A stretch of DNA of 64,000 nucleotides, taken from NCBI GenBank assembly GCA_035315885.1, contig DATFXM010000174.1, positions 116,719 to 180,718 of the forward strand. The letters are read 5' to 3'. Position numbers and translations under genes: made by a program. The number at the start of each line of letters is the position of its first letter. The stretch's first letter is position 1. Origin of the DNA: DATFXM01 sp035315885 (GTDB taxonomy: Bacteria > Acidobacteriota > Blastocatellia > UBA7656). Of the stretch, positions 17,044-26,441 are shown piece after piece. Under the pieces are notes generated by a model. It was not told the origin of the DNA and ran no database searches. It saw nothing but the letters and a program-made list of their open reading frames with translations.

Positions 17044-17571
17044 CTACTCATCGTACTGCAGCACCGACGAAACCTTGTATCCATCGAAGCGCTTGCGGCC
17101 GTTTAAGAAAGTCAGCTCAACAACAAACGCCAGTCCAGCTACCGTTCCCCCAAGCCGCTCGACCAGATCAACAACCGCGCGCGCCGTCCCTCCAGTAGCC
17201 AACAGATCGTCGGCAATGATCACTCGATTGCCCTCTCCCACTGCGTCCTTGTGAATCTCGAGCGTATCGGTCCCGTATTCCAGCTCGTAAGAAATAGACT
17301 CGGTTTCCGCCGGAAGCTTTCGAGATTTTCGAACCGGCACAAACCCGGCCTTCAGGCGGTATGCAAGCGCCGGTGCAAAAATAAACCCGCGCGCCTCTAT
17401 CCCGATAACCGTATCTATGTGCGGGTCGTCGATGAACTCAACCAGCCGGTCAATCGTGGTGCGCAGCCCGTACGGGTGCTTCAACAATGTCGTGATGTCG
17501 TAGAACTGAATTCCCGGCTTCGGGAAATCGGGAATCGTCCGAATGAGCTCTTTCAAATTATCCACAGGCAT
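17044..17571 (-). CDS. apt: adenine phosphoribosyltransferase
   Basis: Purine-salvage enzyme making AMP from adenine and PRPP. It shows the family N-terminus (LKELIRTIPDFPKPGI), the GIEARGFIFAPALAY region and the PRPP loop in VIIADDLLATGGTA. The 175-residue length is typical for the chosen ATG at 17571. The frame is open a further 16 codons to a TTG, but those residues are not family-like. The SD-like GGAGA almost touches this ATG, so the start is reasonable, not certain. The acylphosphatase gene ends 51 nt upstream on the same strand and may share its transcript. Confidence 0.95.
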   Translation of the reverse strand: MPVDNLKELIRTIPDFPKPGIQFYDITTLLKHPYGLRTTIDRLVEFIDDPHIDTVIGIEARGFIFAPALAYRLKAGFVPVRKSRKLPAETESISYELEYGTDTLEIHKDAVGEGNRVIIADDLLATGGTARAVVDLVERLGGTVAGLAFVVELTFLNGRKRFDGYKVSSVLQYDE

Positions 17572-17622
17572 TCTCCAAGAGATACGAGACGACTTTCTGG
17601 GCGCGACGCTCGCCGGCAAGCC

Positions 17623-17895
17623 TCAGTAGTCGACTTCGAAAGACCTGAACCGGTTTGTCACAACGGTCTCGATCTCGTCTACCGAACTCACCACCGAAAA
17701 AGAAGGGCCGCGCTCAAGCTCCGCTTTGAACTGCGCAATCGCTGATACCGACCCCTCAGCGATTGCCTCAACGGTGCCATCCGGCAGGTTTCTTACAGTA
17801 CCTGTCACTTCGGCTGCGCGTGCGGCTCGTACCGCAAAATAGCGGTAGCCTACGCCCTGCACCCTCCCTCTTACGATGAATCGACGAGCAATCAT
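17623..17895 (-). CDS. acylphosphatase
   Basis: A 90-residue acylphosphatase that hydrolyses carboxyl-phosphate bonds such as acetyl phosphate or 1,3-bisphosphoglycerate. The phosphate-binding loop GRVQGVGYRYF with the catalytic Arg near residue 20 and the GTVRNLPDGTVE segment with the catalytic Asn are both intact. ATG 17895 gives the standard length; the frame is open further upstream, but that part runs into heptamer repeats and is not coding. It lies just upstream of apt. Confidence 0.93.
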   Translation of the reverse strand: MIARRFIVRGRVQGVGYRYFAVRAARAAEVTGTVRNLPDGTVEAIAEGSVSAIAQFKAELERGPSFSVVSSVDEIETVVTNRFRSFEVDY

Positions 17896-17897
17896 TT

Positions 17898-17983
17898 CTG
17901 AGTACTGAGTTCTGAGTACTGAGTCCCCGTCTGTGGGGCATGTGATTTCCTTCCGATTCAAGACTCGGCACTCAGAACTTAGC
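17898..17983. repeat. heptamer repeat island with facing arms (CTGAGTA/CTCAGAA)
   Basis: The left arm (17898-17924) repeats CTGAGTA/CTGAGTT with a 7-nt period. The right arm (17960-17983) holds the reverse-complement type with CTCAGAAC. Between them sits a CCCC/GGGG hairpin (around 17925-17939). The arms could pair into one long imperfect stem just upstream of the acylphosphatase start. Confidence 0.7.
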
Positions 17984-17992
17984 AACGTAACG

Positions 17993-18088
17993 AGACCCAA
18001 GACTTTCTCGCGATCGACAACGTTGTTTGGTGAGCGGTGTGCACTCACTGACCAACGTTGTCGCGTCGCAAGTTCGAGCCTTGGGTCT
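17993..18088. repeat. 96-bp long stem-loop beside tRNA-Pro
   Basis: The outer arms AGACCCAAG (17993-18001) and CTTGGGTCT (18080-18088) are perfect. The 11-bp inner arms 18015-18025 and 18053-18063 are perfect, and a 5-bp apical hairpin (18030-18034 with 18044-18048) closes the structure. It lies 11 bp from the 3' end of tRNA-Pro on the same strand. It could be a palindromic mobile element, or a structure read through from the tRNA. Confidence 0.6.
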
Positions 18089-18099
18089 TATCAGGGAAT

Positions 18100-18176
<77 letters not shown>

Positions 18177-18230
18177 TTTCAGCAAGCGATCATCTTAACC
18201 GGTTACCGATGAATAGTAAATGGTGACGCA

Positions 18231-19484
18231 TCAAATTGCAGCCAGAATCATGAATTCCGGCGAGAAGTTTCGTCCATTGGTTGTCCTGCTGTAAAACAAC
18301 AGACCCTCGTCGGTGCAGGGTGTAACCCGCGACGCATCGATCCAGACAATGTGAAGTGTGCCTTGCGGATCGAAGACCATCGAGGCGCTGTGCGCGCGCC
18401 CGCAGTTGTTGTTGGCGTGAGACACCTGAGCCGCACTCGAAAAACTTTCTCCCGCATTCTCCGAGTTCACGAGAAAGACTTGCTTATTGCCGTCGGCTTC
18501 GTCCTGATAGGCCACGAACACCTTGTCCTCAAAAACTGCCACGTACGGCTTCTCTATGCTGGCCTCGCTATCGTTGGTCAGGTCGATAGGTTGCGAGAAA
18601 GTCTGTCCGTTATCGATTGATCGAGCATAGAACGCCTGAGAATTTCCAGGACTCTGATCCAGCCACACTACGCTAATTCTGCCCTGACCATCGATCGCTA
18701 CATGCGCCTCCCGAGCGGCGCCATCACCTCGTGACACCTTTTTGGGTTGCGAAAATGAAACCCCGCCGTCAGTGGACCGCGCGAACATTATTGTGCTGGT
18801 GCCGGGCCCCGTGTCCTCCCAAACCACATTGATCGCGTTGTCCGGCCCGACCGCGATCTCGGGCTCGAACGCCTCCCCTGAGGAGCGACTTACATCAACG
18901 GGCGCCTGGAACGTAGCTCCTTGATCGAGGGAGCGCTCGAACGAGACTTTCTTTACGGTCTGAAGATCTCCCCACACAACACACACGGTTTCGTTCGTGT
19001 CCAGCGCAACTCTGGGAGAGAAGGCCCCTCCGTTATGAGGCGTGATGTTCTGCGGCCTGCGGAACTTTGCCTTCTTCTTCGAGCGAATCAGATAAATCTG
19101 CGTGGTGCCCGTCGAGTTGTCGTGATAGGTGACGTAGACTCGTTTCGTGCCCTGCTGTGTGATCGCAACCGAAGGTCCAAACGCTTCTCCGGGGGACTTG
19201 GAGAGGTTACGAGTCTGCGGAAGGTTGTCCCAGGTGACGCCTCGGTCGTGGGACATCGAGAAGAAGATCTGGCTGTGAGGCCGATGCTCCTCGGCCGGAG
19301 CGGTCGCCACCGACATCATTAAATAGAGAAAGCCGTCCTTGTCAGTACCGATCGCCGGAAACCGAGTCGCACCGAAGAACATCGGTACCTGGGCGCGCGT
19401 GCGACCGCTCATAGGCGACAGCCCTGGCAGTGTAAACGTCATCAGCAGGGCCAGAACGGCTACGAGCGCGACTCTCTTGGTCAT
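18231..19484 (-). CDS. secreted Asp-box (BNR/sialidase-like) beta-propeller protein
   Basis: A 417-residue exported protein with a signal peptide (about 1-31) and repeated Asp-box motifs of the type S-x-D-x-G-x-x-F/W: SHDRGVTW, SLDQGATF, STDGGVSF, SIDNGQTF and SENAGESF. These are spaced about 50 residues apart, as in the blades of a six-bladed propeller. The fold is shared by sialidases and many non-enzymatic binding proteins. I see no clear arginine triad to call it a sialidase. Its role is probably extracellular binding or glycan hydrolysis. It is transcribed alone after tRNA-Pro. Confidence 0.8.
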   Translation of the reverse strand: MTKRVALVAVLALLMTFTLPGLSPMSGRTRAQVPMFFGATRFPAIGTDKDGFLYLMMSVATAPAEEHRPHSQIFFSMSHDRGVTWDNLPQTRNLSKSPGEAFGPSVAITQQGTKRVYVTYHDNSTGTTQIYLIRSKKKAKFRRPQNITPHNGGAFSPRVALDTNETVCVVWGDLQTVKKVSFERSLDQGATFQAPVDVSRSSGEAFEPEIAVGPDNAINVVWEDTGPGTSTIMFARSTDGGVSFSQPKKVSRGDGAAREAHVAIDGQGRISVVWLDQSPGNSQAFYARSIDNGQTFSQPIDLTNDSEASIEKPYVAVFEDKVFVAYQDEADGNKQVFLVNSENAGESFSSAAQVSHANNNCGRAHSASMVFDPQGTLHIVWIDASRVTPCTDEGLLFYSRTTNGRNFSPEFMILAAI

Positions 19485-19716
19485 ATCTCTTACTCCGGCA
19501 GTGGACGTCTTGCGCAGTAAATCCTGATTTCTGATGTGCTCACCAGACCTTGGGGGAGAATCGCGACGACCGACGAAATGTTACACGACCCAGGATGTGA
19601 GGTTCAAGAAGTACCTCGTGGAGCATTTAGACCCGAGGCTCCCAGGACCAATCACCGGAAGGCAACAGTCACCGGGCGGCGCGGCTGGGCGAGCGGAAGT
19701 TTTGCGATGAGTCCCT

Positions 19717-19745
19717 TTGACAGCTTTTGAATTTGCGAATCATAC
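19717..19745 (+). promoter_or_regulatory. sigma-70-type promoter of folD
   Basis: Consensus TTGACA (19717-19722) lies 17 bp from TCATAC (19740-19745). The predicted start near 19753 gives a leader of about 23 nt with AGAGG before the folD ATG. The rest of the 291-bp gap upstream of folD holds nothing I recognise. Confidence 0.65.
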
Positions 19746-19775
19746 TCCTGCTGAACGCGAGGCTCAGAGGTTAAG

Positions 19776-20693
19776 ATGACAGCTAAAATCTTGGACGGTA
19801 CCGCGGTGGCCGGCGCAATAAAGGCCGAAGTCGCCGAGGAAGCATCGCAACTGGCAAAGCGAGGACTGCGCCCCGGGCTCGCGGCAGTGCTGGCCGGTGA
19901 CGATCCCGCCTCGCACATTTACGTCTCCAACAAAGTAAGAACTTGCGAGCAGCTTGGCCTCTACTCGGAAAAAATAGATTTGCCGGCATCGACTTCCACT
20001 GAAGAGCTACTTTCGCTTGTTAGAGAGCTAAATTCGCGAGACGAGATCGACGGCATCCTGATCCAGTTACCTTTGCCTCGGCAGATAGATTCTGCGCTAA
20101 TTTTGAACTCAGTTGATCCCGCAAAAGACGTCGACGGATTTCATCCCACAAACCTGGGCCGGCTGATGGCGAATGAGCCGGGCCCGAGGGCTTGCACACC
20201 CGCTGGAATAATGGAAATGCTCGACCGCTACGGAATCGAGTTTTCGCGGAAGCGCGCGGTGGTGCTGGGGCGGAGCAGGATCGTTGGGCTTCCGATGTCG
20301 ATGTTGTTGCTTCACCGGAATGCAACTGTGACTATATGTCATTCGCGCACACGCGATCTTGCGTCAGTGGCACGCGAAGCCGACATTCTTATAGCTGCCA
20401 TTGGGCGCCTGGCAATGGTTGACGCGAGCTATGTGAAACCGGGCGCGGCAGTGGTGGACGTGGGCACGAGCAAGGTGACAACTCGAGAAGATCTCGAGCG
20501 ATTGTTCGGGGGGGATCCAAAACGCATCGCTGCGTTCGAGAAGAACGGCTACACGCTAAGCGGGGACGTGAATCAACGCGAGGTAGCGGAAGTCGCCGGG
20601 TTTTTGACTCCCGTACCCGGCGGGGTTGGACCTTTGACGATTGCGATGTTGATGAAGAACACTCTGACAGCAATGAAGCTAAGAAGGATGTAG
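19776..20693 (+). CDS. folD: bifunctional methylenetetrahydrofolate dehydrogenase/cyclohydrolase
   Basis: Interconverts 5,10-methylene-, methenyl- and 10-formyl-tetrahydrofolate using NADP in one-carbon metabolism. The catalytic pair Y49 and K53 is present in YVSNK, followed by the folate-pocket IDGILIQLPLP and KDVDGFH segments, the NADP loop VLGRSRIVGLP, and the C-terminal signature PVPGGVGPLT. The 305 residues are slightly more than the usual 285-300, with a short insertion near RLFGGDPKRI. It has its own promoter and is followed by a repeat island, so it is probably monocistronic. Confidence 0.97.
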   Translation: MTAKILDGTAVAGAIKAEVAEEASQLAKRGLRPGLAAVLAGDDPASHIYVSNKVRTCEQLGLYSEKIDLPASTSTEELLSLVRELNSRDEIDGILIQLPLPRQIDSALILNSVDPAKDVDGFHPTNLGRLMANEPGPRACTPAGIMEMLDRYGIEFSRKRAVVLGRSRIVGLPMSMLLLHRNATVTICHSRTRDLASVAREADILIAAIGRLAMVDASYVKPGAAVVDVGTSKVTTREDLERLFGGDPKRIAAFEKNGYTLSGDVNQREVAEVAGFLTPVPGGVGPLTIAMLMKNTLTAMKLRRM

Positions 20694-20817
20694 TTTCGAG
20701 TTTCGGGTTTCGAGTTTCGGGTTTTTCTGATACAGGATTCCTCTTTTTGCACGAGGCGTGTTGGACACGAGTCTCATCGGACGAACCCGAAACGCTAAAA
20801 CCCGAAAGCCGAAACCG
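20693..20817. repeat. heptamer repeat island with facing arms (TTTCGGG/CCCGAAA)
   Basis: The left arm (20693-20726) is made of alternating TTTCGAG and TTTCGGG heptamers. The right arm (20783-20817) is the reverse-complement type with CCCGAAA and CCGAAAC units. A 56-bp spacer separates them. The array begins at the folD stop codon. Confidence 0.75.
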
Positions 20818-20832
20818 TTGCAGGTCACTTCG

Positions 20833-20862
20833 TTGACACCCTACATGTGGCTGCGATAGGAT
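20833..20862 (+). promoter_or_regulatory. sigma-70-type promoter of the TPR protein gene
   Basis: TTGACA at 20833-20838 and TAGGAT at 20857-20862 lie 18 bp apart, with a predicted start near 20869 and a leader of about 90 nt before ATG 20961. Confidence 0.5.
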
Positions 20863-20960
20863 GGCATTCAATTCCCGATTGCACATGCCAACCCGTGTCC
20901 GGCACGAGTCATCGAATCCTCGGGGTTTCGTGTGGCGGGTTGGCTCACCGGAGGAAAGTC

Positions 20961-22253
20961 ATGTTCATCAAAGTTCTGAGGAGGGTCGCTGGTCTGGGCG
21001 CCGCGATCTTTGTGCTGGCCATCACTGCCGCGGCGCAGACCGGCCAGGTAGAGGGCAATGTAAAACTAAAGGGCGACGACAATTCGATGAAGCCCGTGCC
21101 CGGTGCACTCGTCGAGATCTACCGCCTGGACATCAAAGGCAAATACGACTCAAAGACCGATAAGACCGGCCACTATGTCCGTCTCGGTCTGCCTCTCCAG
21201 GGAACCTACTTGTTTGTTGTGTCGGGTCAGGGCCTTCAGCCAACCTGGGTCAACGGCGTCAAGGTTAGCCAGCAGCCGGTAGTCGACATCGTTTGCAGCC
21301 CCGGCGACGGTAGCACCATGACGCTCGAGCAGATCCAGGCGGCGAACGCACAACAGAAGGCGGGCGGTGGTGGCGGCGGGGGTGGAGCCGGAAGGGCGCC
21401 GCAGCCCTCCGCTGCTGACAAGGCGAAGGCCGAGCAGGCTGATAAGGAATACCAGGCGAAGGTAAAAGAGAGCAAAGAGCTGCAAGCAACCTTCGATGTC
21501 GCGCGACAGCACTACAACACCGGCGTGGAGCTGTCCAAGGCGTCTCCTCCAAACTACCAGGGGGCGCTGAGCGAGTTCGAGCAGGCGACTCAGGTCGATG
21601 CCTCGAAGCACTCTGCGATGTTGATGCTGGCCTACAAGGCGAACGCCAATCTCGCCGAATCTCACTATCAAATCGGAGTCGATCTCTTTAACAAGAAACA
21701 GCGCGACGAGGCCAAGGGGCATTTTGAGAAGGCGGTTGAAGCAGCCAGGCGCGCTGTCGATAACGCTTCCAAAGATACGGTCGAGAACAATCCGAACCTC
21801 AACAACGACAAGCTGATGTTTTACAACATCCTGTCAAAGAACGTCGGGCTCCTGGTCGAGCACTTTGGCGAGAGCAATCTGGTTGATGACACGATTAAAT
21901 CGGTCGATGCTGCCGAAGCTCTCGACCCGCAGAACAAAACGAAATGGGAGATTACAAAAGGCAATCTCTATCGTTCCGCCGGGCGCACCGACGAGGCGGT
22001 AGCGGCATACAAGGGAGTTCTAGCGACTGACGCCAAGAACCTGGACGCCTTGTATAACATGGGCCTGGCTCTGCTTGGATCTCCCGAGAAGGAGAAAATT
22101 CAGGAATCGGTGAATGCGCTTGCGGCGTTTGTCGACGCGGCCCCGCCGAGCGACAAACGAGTCGCGGACGCAAAGAGCACAATCGAGGCCATCCGCACTC
22201 AATTCAAAGTGGAAGTTGAGAAGCCGGCCAAAGGCGGCCGTAAGAAACCGTGA
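20961..22253 (+). CDS. exported TPR-repeat protein with carboxypeptidase-regulatory-like domain
   Basis: A 430-residue exported protein. After a signal peptide (about 1-24, ending AAAQ) comes a small beta domain with the GxVxxxxxxPVPGALVEIY pattern of carboxypeptidase regulatory-like modules. A glycine-rich run follows (near 140), then TPR-like helical pairs (about 190-420), including the classic ALYNMGLALL unit. It is probably a periplasmic scaffold or cell-envelope stress protein; the function is unknown. ATG 20961 is preferred over an upstream in-frame ATG because GAGGAAAG precedes it and the signal peptide starts there. Confidence 0.75.
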   Translation: MFIKVLRRVAGLGAAIFVLAITAAAQTGQVEGNVKLKGDDNSMKPVPGALVEIYRLDIKGKYDSKTDKTGHYVRLGLPLQGTYLFVVSGQGLQPTWVNGVKVSQQPVVDIVCSPGDGSTMTLEQIQAANAQQKAGGGGGGGGAGRAPQPSAADKAKAEQADKEYQAKVKESKELQATFDVARQHYNTGVELSKASPPNYQGALSEFEQATQVDASKHSAMLMLAYKANANLAESHYQIGVDLFNKKQRDEAKGHFEKAVEAARRAVDNASKDTVENNPNLNNDKLMFYNILSKNVGLLVEHFGESNLVDDTIKSVDAAEALDPQNKTKWEITKGNLYRSAGRTDEAVAAYKGVLATDAKNLDALYNMGLALLGSPEKEKIQESVNALAAFVDAAPPSDKRVADAKSTIEAIRTQFKVEVEKPAKGGRKKP

Positions 22254-22257
22254 CGAT

Positions 22258-22432
22258 TGGTTTAGGTTTTCGGGTTTTGGTTTAGGGGAAGAGCGGTTTC
22301 GGGTTTTGCGGTTTCGAGTTTTGTGTTTGCATCAGAGCGATCCTCATCCAAACGAACCCGAAAACCTAAATCCGAAACCCTAAACTGGTTCTTCCCGAAA
22401 CCGGTTCTTCCCGAAACGCTAAACTCTAAACC
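22258..22432. repeat. heptamer repeat island with facing arms (GGTTTAG/GGTTTCG type)
   Basis: The left arm (22258-22324) is rich in GGTTTCGGGTTTTG-like units. The right arm (22354-22432) has their reverse complements, including a direct duplication of CTTCCCGAAACCGGTT-like sequence. It fills most of the 238-bp gap between the TPR and carboxypeptidase genes. No gene is seen in it. Confidence 0.75.
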
Positions 22433-22491
22433 GACGCCCTCCCCCCTGCAAACTGTTGACCCCCGAGTATTGAATCTAGTTAAATCGGCTA

Positions 22492-25400
22492 GTGCGCCTG
22501 AAACCAAGCAAGCAAATGAAACCGAAGCTGATCACCCGGCTGTCCGCTATCTCCGCGGTCACGGTGTTGTTCGTCTGCTTGCTGATTGCGCCCTCCGTTT
22601 CGACGGGTCATACCGGACAAAACGACCTGAAGCTCAAGGCGAGGCTTTCATCGACTCGCTTCTCGGAATTCGACTCTGCGCTCCGCGAGCTTGAAGCACG
22701 AGACGACTCCAAACTAGAGGAGCTCTGGTCCGCGGCACTCAATAATCCCAACGCAACACTCAGCCACAAGGCATGGCAGCGCTACAGCCAGATTCAGGCC
22801 TCGCTCGTCAGAAAATCGGGAGTACCGCAGGTCGCAAGGATACTCGCGCCTGCGGCGGATATTACACGCAACGCCGAAGCCAGTCGGTTGGGTGTGACAA
22901 TCTGGTCCTCTTCACAATCTGAAACAGTTGCGGCCGTGCCGCCTTACGTGCTCGACCATCTGCGAGAGTCGGGGATAACTTGCAACGTCCTTTACGACTC
23001 GATAGCCGCGTGGCAGGACGCCGCAAAGCATGGAGATACCTCTGCAATTGCGATCACTCCGCCTTATCTGTCACAGCAGATCGATCTCGCGACTCAAATA
23101 AGGATTGCAGTGATCGACCTCGCCGATCGAACAACTCCAGAACCAGGACACTCCGATTGGCTAGGCGATCGAGAAGACATTCTGATTCGCGACGGGTCTC
23201 GTATCGCATATCTGGATCGATTCCAGTCTGACGGGTCCGACGCGTCGATCGCCGAACACATACGACATCAGTACACGAGCAAGGGTTATCGCCTGCAAGG
23301 GTTGTTTACGCCCGAACAGTTTGAACGGGTCTCGTCTACCTTCTTCCCCGGCAAGACCTTCAGCGCGGGCACGCGCACGTCAGCGCAATCGGGCGCCATT
23401 CATCCCGAGTTAGCCGACGGAAAGTTTCACAACTATGACGAGACGCTTGCCGAGTTCAAGAGTCTGGCGGACGGCCATCCCGATCTCGCGCAATTTGTAA
23501 AGATAGGTACGAGCTACGAAGGCCGCGACATCTTTGCATTGAAGATCTCGAGGAACGCATCGGGAGACGATCCTACGAAGCCTGAGGTCCTCATCACCGG
23601 TTGTCATCACGCCCGAGAGTGGATATCGGTCGAACCGCCCGTCTACTTCGCTAACCAGCTTCTGAACAATTACTCGACAGATGATTCAATCAGGTTCCTG
23701 GTTGACTCGCTGCAAATCTGGATCGTTCCGATAGTCAATCCGGACGGTTTGACTTACAGCCAGCAATCGCCCAACGATCGCATGGACGCGGTTCGCACCT
23801 GGCGTAAGAATCGACGGCCGATTTCGTTGAACGGCTGTGTTTCGAGCGTAGGTGTGGATCTGAATCGAAACTACAGCTACAAGTGGCGGCTGGCGGAGGA
23901 CAGCCCGTGCACCAACTACTGCTCGGCCAGCAAGAGCTGTACGGACGATGATGTCGGCGCGAGCGATGATCCGTTCAACGATACTTATCGAGGGCCTTCG
24001 CCGGAGAGCGAGCCCGAGATCCTGGCGATCAAGTCTCTGGTAGACGATCCGAACCGCCGATTCCGCGCTGAGCTGGATTATCACAACTACGGGCAACTGA
24101 TTCTTTACCCCTGGGGCTTTGAGAACCAGGCCAGCAATGACGCGGATACTCTCTCGGCGATTGCCGCGGACATCTCATCCAAGCTGAACGCAGTCAATGG
24201 CAAGCTCTATCACCCGGAGCAGGCCATCGACCTATACCCAACGACGGGCTCATCGATCGATTACACCTACGCGGTGAGGCGTGTCGCTGCGCCTTTTGTG
24301 GTGGAGATGCGCCCGGACTGCTGCGAGTTCGACGTGCCCGAGTCGGATATTTTGGCGGTGAACCGTGAGAACTACGCAGGCGCTCAACCACTTTTGAATT
24401 GGGCTGCCGGACCTCCGATACTCCAATCGGTGAGAGCCTTCAGTCGAGGTCCGGATGGCGCGTTCTCGAATCTCGTGTACTCGGCGAGATGGAGCGCTTC
24501 AACGGGATCAGACCCGCCGGTGCGCGAGTTGATTGTTGATACGAGGTTCGGGGGAATACAACCCGGACCGCTTCTGGTGTCCCTTCAGTTCTCCAAGCCG
24601 ATGCTTGCTTCGCTCGCACCCCGCGCTACGCTTGGTCGGGACGAACGAACCGACGAGTTGCGTCTTGTCGCAGTGAGTGACAGAGAAGGTTGGCAGAAAA
24701 CCGTTTATCCGAACGACACTTGGATCGGCGAGACGGTGATAGCCGAGGACGAAAACCAAACCAGCCCTTGGCGGCTTGCAGCCATAGCGCGTGACGAGTC
24801 GGGAATGCAAATCGATGCGCGGCCGCAGACATTTGCCAGTTATCCATCGGGAAGCGGCCATTGGCTGAACTTTGAAGACCCGAACGGCCAGGGTTTCGAT
24901 GGGGGCATCGATCTCAACCATACACTTGCGCCAACGCTGCTGGGCAGCTTTCCCGGCCTGTTCATCGCGTCGCCCAGCGGCGGCGAGCGATTGGCAGCCG
25001 GCGATGTAGCTAACGTTGTATGGGCCCTCCCGTCGCTGCCCGGCTTTTTTGCAGCGTCACAAAAAATCTTGTTGTCCACGGATGGCGGGAGCAGCTTTGA
25101 ACAACTCGAGGGAGGAATCAGCGGCGGCATTGAAAAGAAAACGCTGCTTCTGCCTCAGGTCGCGACTACGCAAGCTCGTATGCGAGTCGAGGCGGTGGAT
25201 GCGACAACCGGCAACGCAATCTTTGGTGACACGCTGGCGAACTTTACAATCGGTTTAAACCTAGGCGCTGATGTTGATGTCTCTCTGATTTCCGCGGATA
25301 AACTGACGGTGAGCTGGATGGATTCTTTGTTCGAGGGCTCCGGCACTGTAAGCGGCCCGCTCCGGCTGGCTCTCAGGTTGAGAGTTACCAATCGGGGAGG

Positions 25401-25689
25401 CGCGCGCATCGTCAACCCCTTCGTACGAGTGGCGGACCTGACGCGTTCGAACGTGGTGCTGTCGCGAGATGCAGGTTCTCCGCTTGGCGCCGGCTCTAGA
25501 CAGTCGATAGACGGCGGACCCGACAACGCCCTCGATCCAGGCGAGAGCGTTGAGCTGAGAATTGTCCTTGGCCTTCAGACCAAGAAGAAGTTCCAGTTTT
25601 CACTCGGAGTCTACGGTGTGCCGGTCGGCGGTCCGGCGCGCTTTGCACCGCCAGTCACCGTCTGGTCAGGCAAGCCGAAGAGCCAATGA
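22492..25689 (+). CDS. secreted M14 zinc carboxypeptidase, multidomain
   Basis: A 1065-residue exported enzyme. A signal anchor or signal peptide (about 12-38) leads into a propeptide-like region, then an M14 carboxypeptidase domain (about 310-640). The zinc site is complete: H373 and E376 in CHHAREW and H531 in LDYHNYG. The catalytic glutamate is E605 in FVVEMRP, and the substrate-binding VDLNRNY is at 455-461. Several Cys pairs in the insert 450-485 suggest disulfides. The C-terminal 400 residues are beta-rich accessory modules. GTG 22492 or ATG 22516 may be the start; neither has a good ribosome site. A zinc-ribbon protein gene follows 7 nt later. Confidence 0.88.
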   Translation: MRLKPSKQMKPKLITRLSAISAVTVLFVCLLIAPSVSTGHTGQNDLKLKARLSSTRFSEFDSALRELEARDDSKLEELWSAALNNPNATLSHKAWQRYSQIQASLVRKSGVPQVARILAPAADITRNAEASRLGVTIWSSSQSETVAAVPPYVLDHLRESGITCNVLYDSIAAWQDAAKHGDTSAIAITPPYLSQQIDLATQIRIAVIDLADRTTPEPGHSDWLGDREDILIRDGSRIAYLDRFQSDGSDASIAEHIRHQYTSKGYRLQGLFTPEQFERVSSTFFPGKTFSAGTRTSAQSGAIHPELADGKFHNYDETLAEFKSLADGHPDLAQFVKIGTSYEGRDIFALKISRNASGDDPTKPEVLITGCHHAREWISVEPPVYFANQLLNNYSTDDSIRFLVDSLQIWIVPIVNPDGLTYSQQSPNDRMDAVRTWRKNRRPISLNGCVSSVGVDLNRNYSYKWRLAEDSPCTNYCSASKSCTDDDVGASDDPFNDTYRGPSPESEPEILAIKSLVDDPNRRFRAELDYHNYGQLILYPWGFENQASNDADTLSAIAADISSKLNAVNGKLYHPEQAIDLYPTTGSSIDYTYAVRRVAAPFVVEMRPDCCEFDVPESDILAVNRENYAGAQPLLNWAAGPPILQSVRAFSRGPDGAFSNLVYSARWSASTGSDPPVRELIVDTRFGGIQPGPLLVSLQFSKPMLASLAPRATLGRDERTDELRLVAVSDREGWQKTVYPNDTWIGETVIAEDENQTSPWRLAAIARDESGMQIDARPQTFASYPSGSGHWLNFEDPNGQGFDGGIDLNHTLAPTLLGSFPGLFIASPSGGERLAAGDVANVVWALPSLPGFFAASQKILLSTDGGSSFEQLEGGISGGIEKKTLLLPQVATTQARMRVEAVDATTGNAIFGDTLANFTIGLNLGADVDVSLISADKLTVSWMDSLFEGSGTVSGPLRLALRLRVTNRGGARIVNPFVRVADLTRSNVVLSRDAGSPLGAGSRQSIDGGPDNALDPGESVELRIVLGLQTKKKFQFSLGVYGVPVGGPARFAPPVTVWSGKPKSQ

Positions 25690-25696
25690 GGTTGCG

Positions 25697-26260
25697 ATGT
25701 ATTGTCCAGCCTGCGGGTCTCAAGAAAGCCAACCAAGCCAGTTTTGCAGATCGTGCGGGGCCGACTTGCGCACGGTTCGAACGGCTCTGGCTCGTCCGGA
25801 CTCGATAACATCTTCGGCAGCCAATGCCCGGGACGAGATCGGCCGCGCCGTAGCCGCAAAGATCGCCGAATTGCAAAACGCTAACGACCTCGCCCGAGTA
25901 GTCGAGGAGGTGCTTCCGGAAATCGAAAAGTTTCTAGAGTCGCCGGAAGAGAGGCGGTTGCGCCGAATGCGTGCGGGGGTGACTCTGGCGGCAATCGGTA
26001 CAGGAGTGACGCTGTTCCTCCTGCTACTTGAAGGGTTCGTTCATGAACAAATGCCGTGGGCAGTGGGACTGATCCTCCTATTCCTGGGGCTTGGCATCCT
26101 GGTGAACGGCGCGATGTTCAGCTTGCCGCGAAAAAGCATCGCCGAACCGCCTGCGCTAAATCCGGTTTCACCAACCGGGGAGATTCAACCGCAACCCACC
26201 ACCCCGGGCAACCCGCCATCGGTCACTGAAAACACAACCAAACAACTGAAAGAGTTCTGA
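25697..26260 (+). CDS. zinc-ribbon membrane protein of unknown function
   Basis: A 187-residue protein starting MYCPACG. CPAC at 3-6 and CRSC near 17-20 form a treble-clef-like zinc ribbon at the N-terminus. A charged helical segment (about 45-100) follows, then two hydrophobic helices (about 105-125 and 132-152) and a Pro/Thr-rich tail. The layout matches many zinc-ribbon plus transmembrane proteins of no known function. ATG 25697 places the ribbon at the very N-terminus; longer in-frame starts lie inside the preceding gene. It is probably cotranscribed with the carboxypeptidase. The gap 26261-26441 holds only a short GTTTCTCGTTTCTGG stretch and a small CGATC hairpin. Confidence 0.75.
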   Translation: MYCPACGSQESQPSQFCRSCGADLRTVRTALARPDSITSSAANARDEIGRAVAAKIAELQNANDLARVVEEVLPEIEKFLESPEERRLRRMRAGVTLAAIGTGVTLFLLLLEGFVHEQMPWAVGLILLFLGLGILVNGAMFSLPRKSIAEPPALNPVSPTGEIQPQPTTPGNPPSVTENTTKQLKEF

Positions 26261-26441
26261 TCATCGTAGGGTTTGGTTTCTCGTTTCTGGCTTCTGCTGG
26301 ATAGTCGAATCGAGAGGCGAGGCGAAGGAGCGACCGCGACCTGGATCAGAACAACATTTTAATTGGACAGCGGATCGCCGGCGATCTCTCGAAAGATCGG
26401 TGAGTAGACCGCAACTCAGCAGAAACAGTTAGCCGTTAGAA

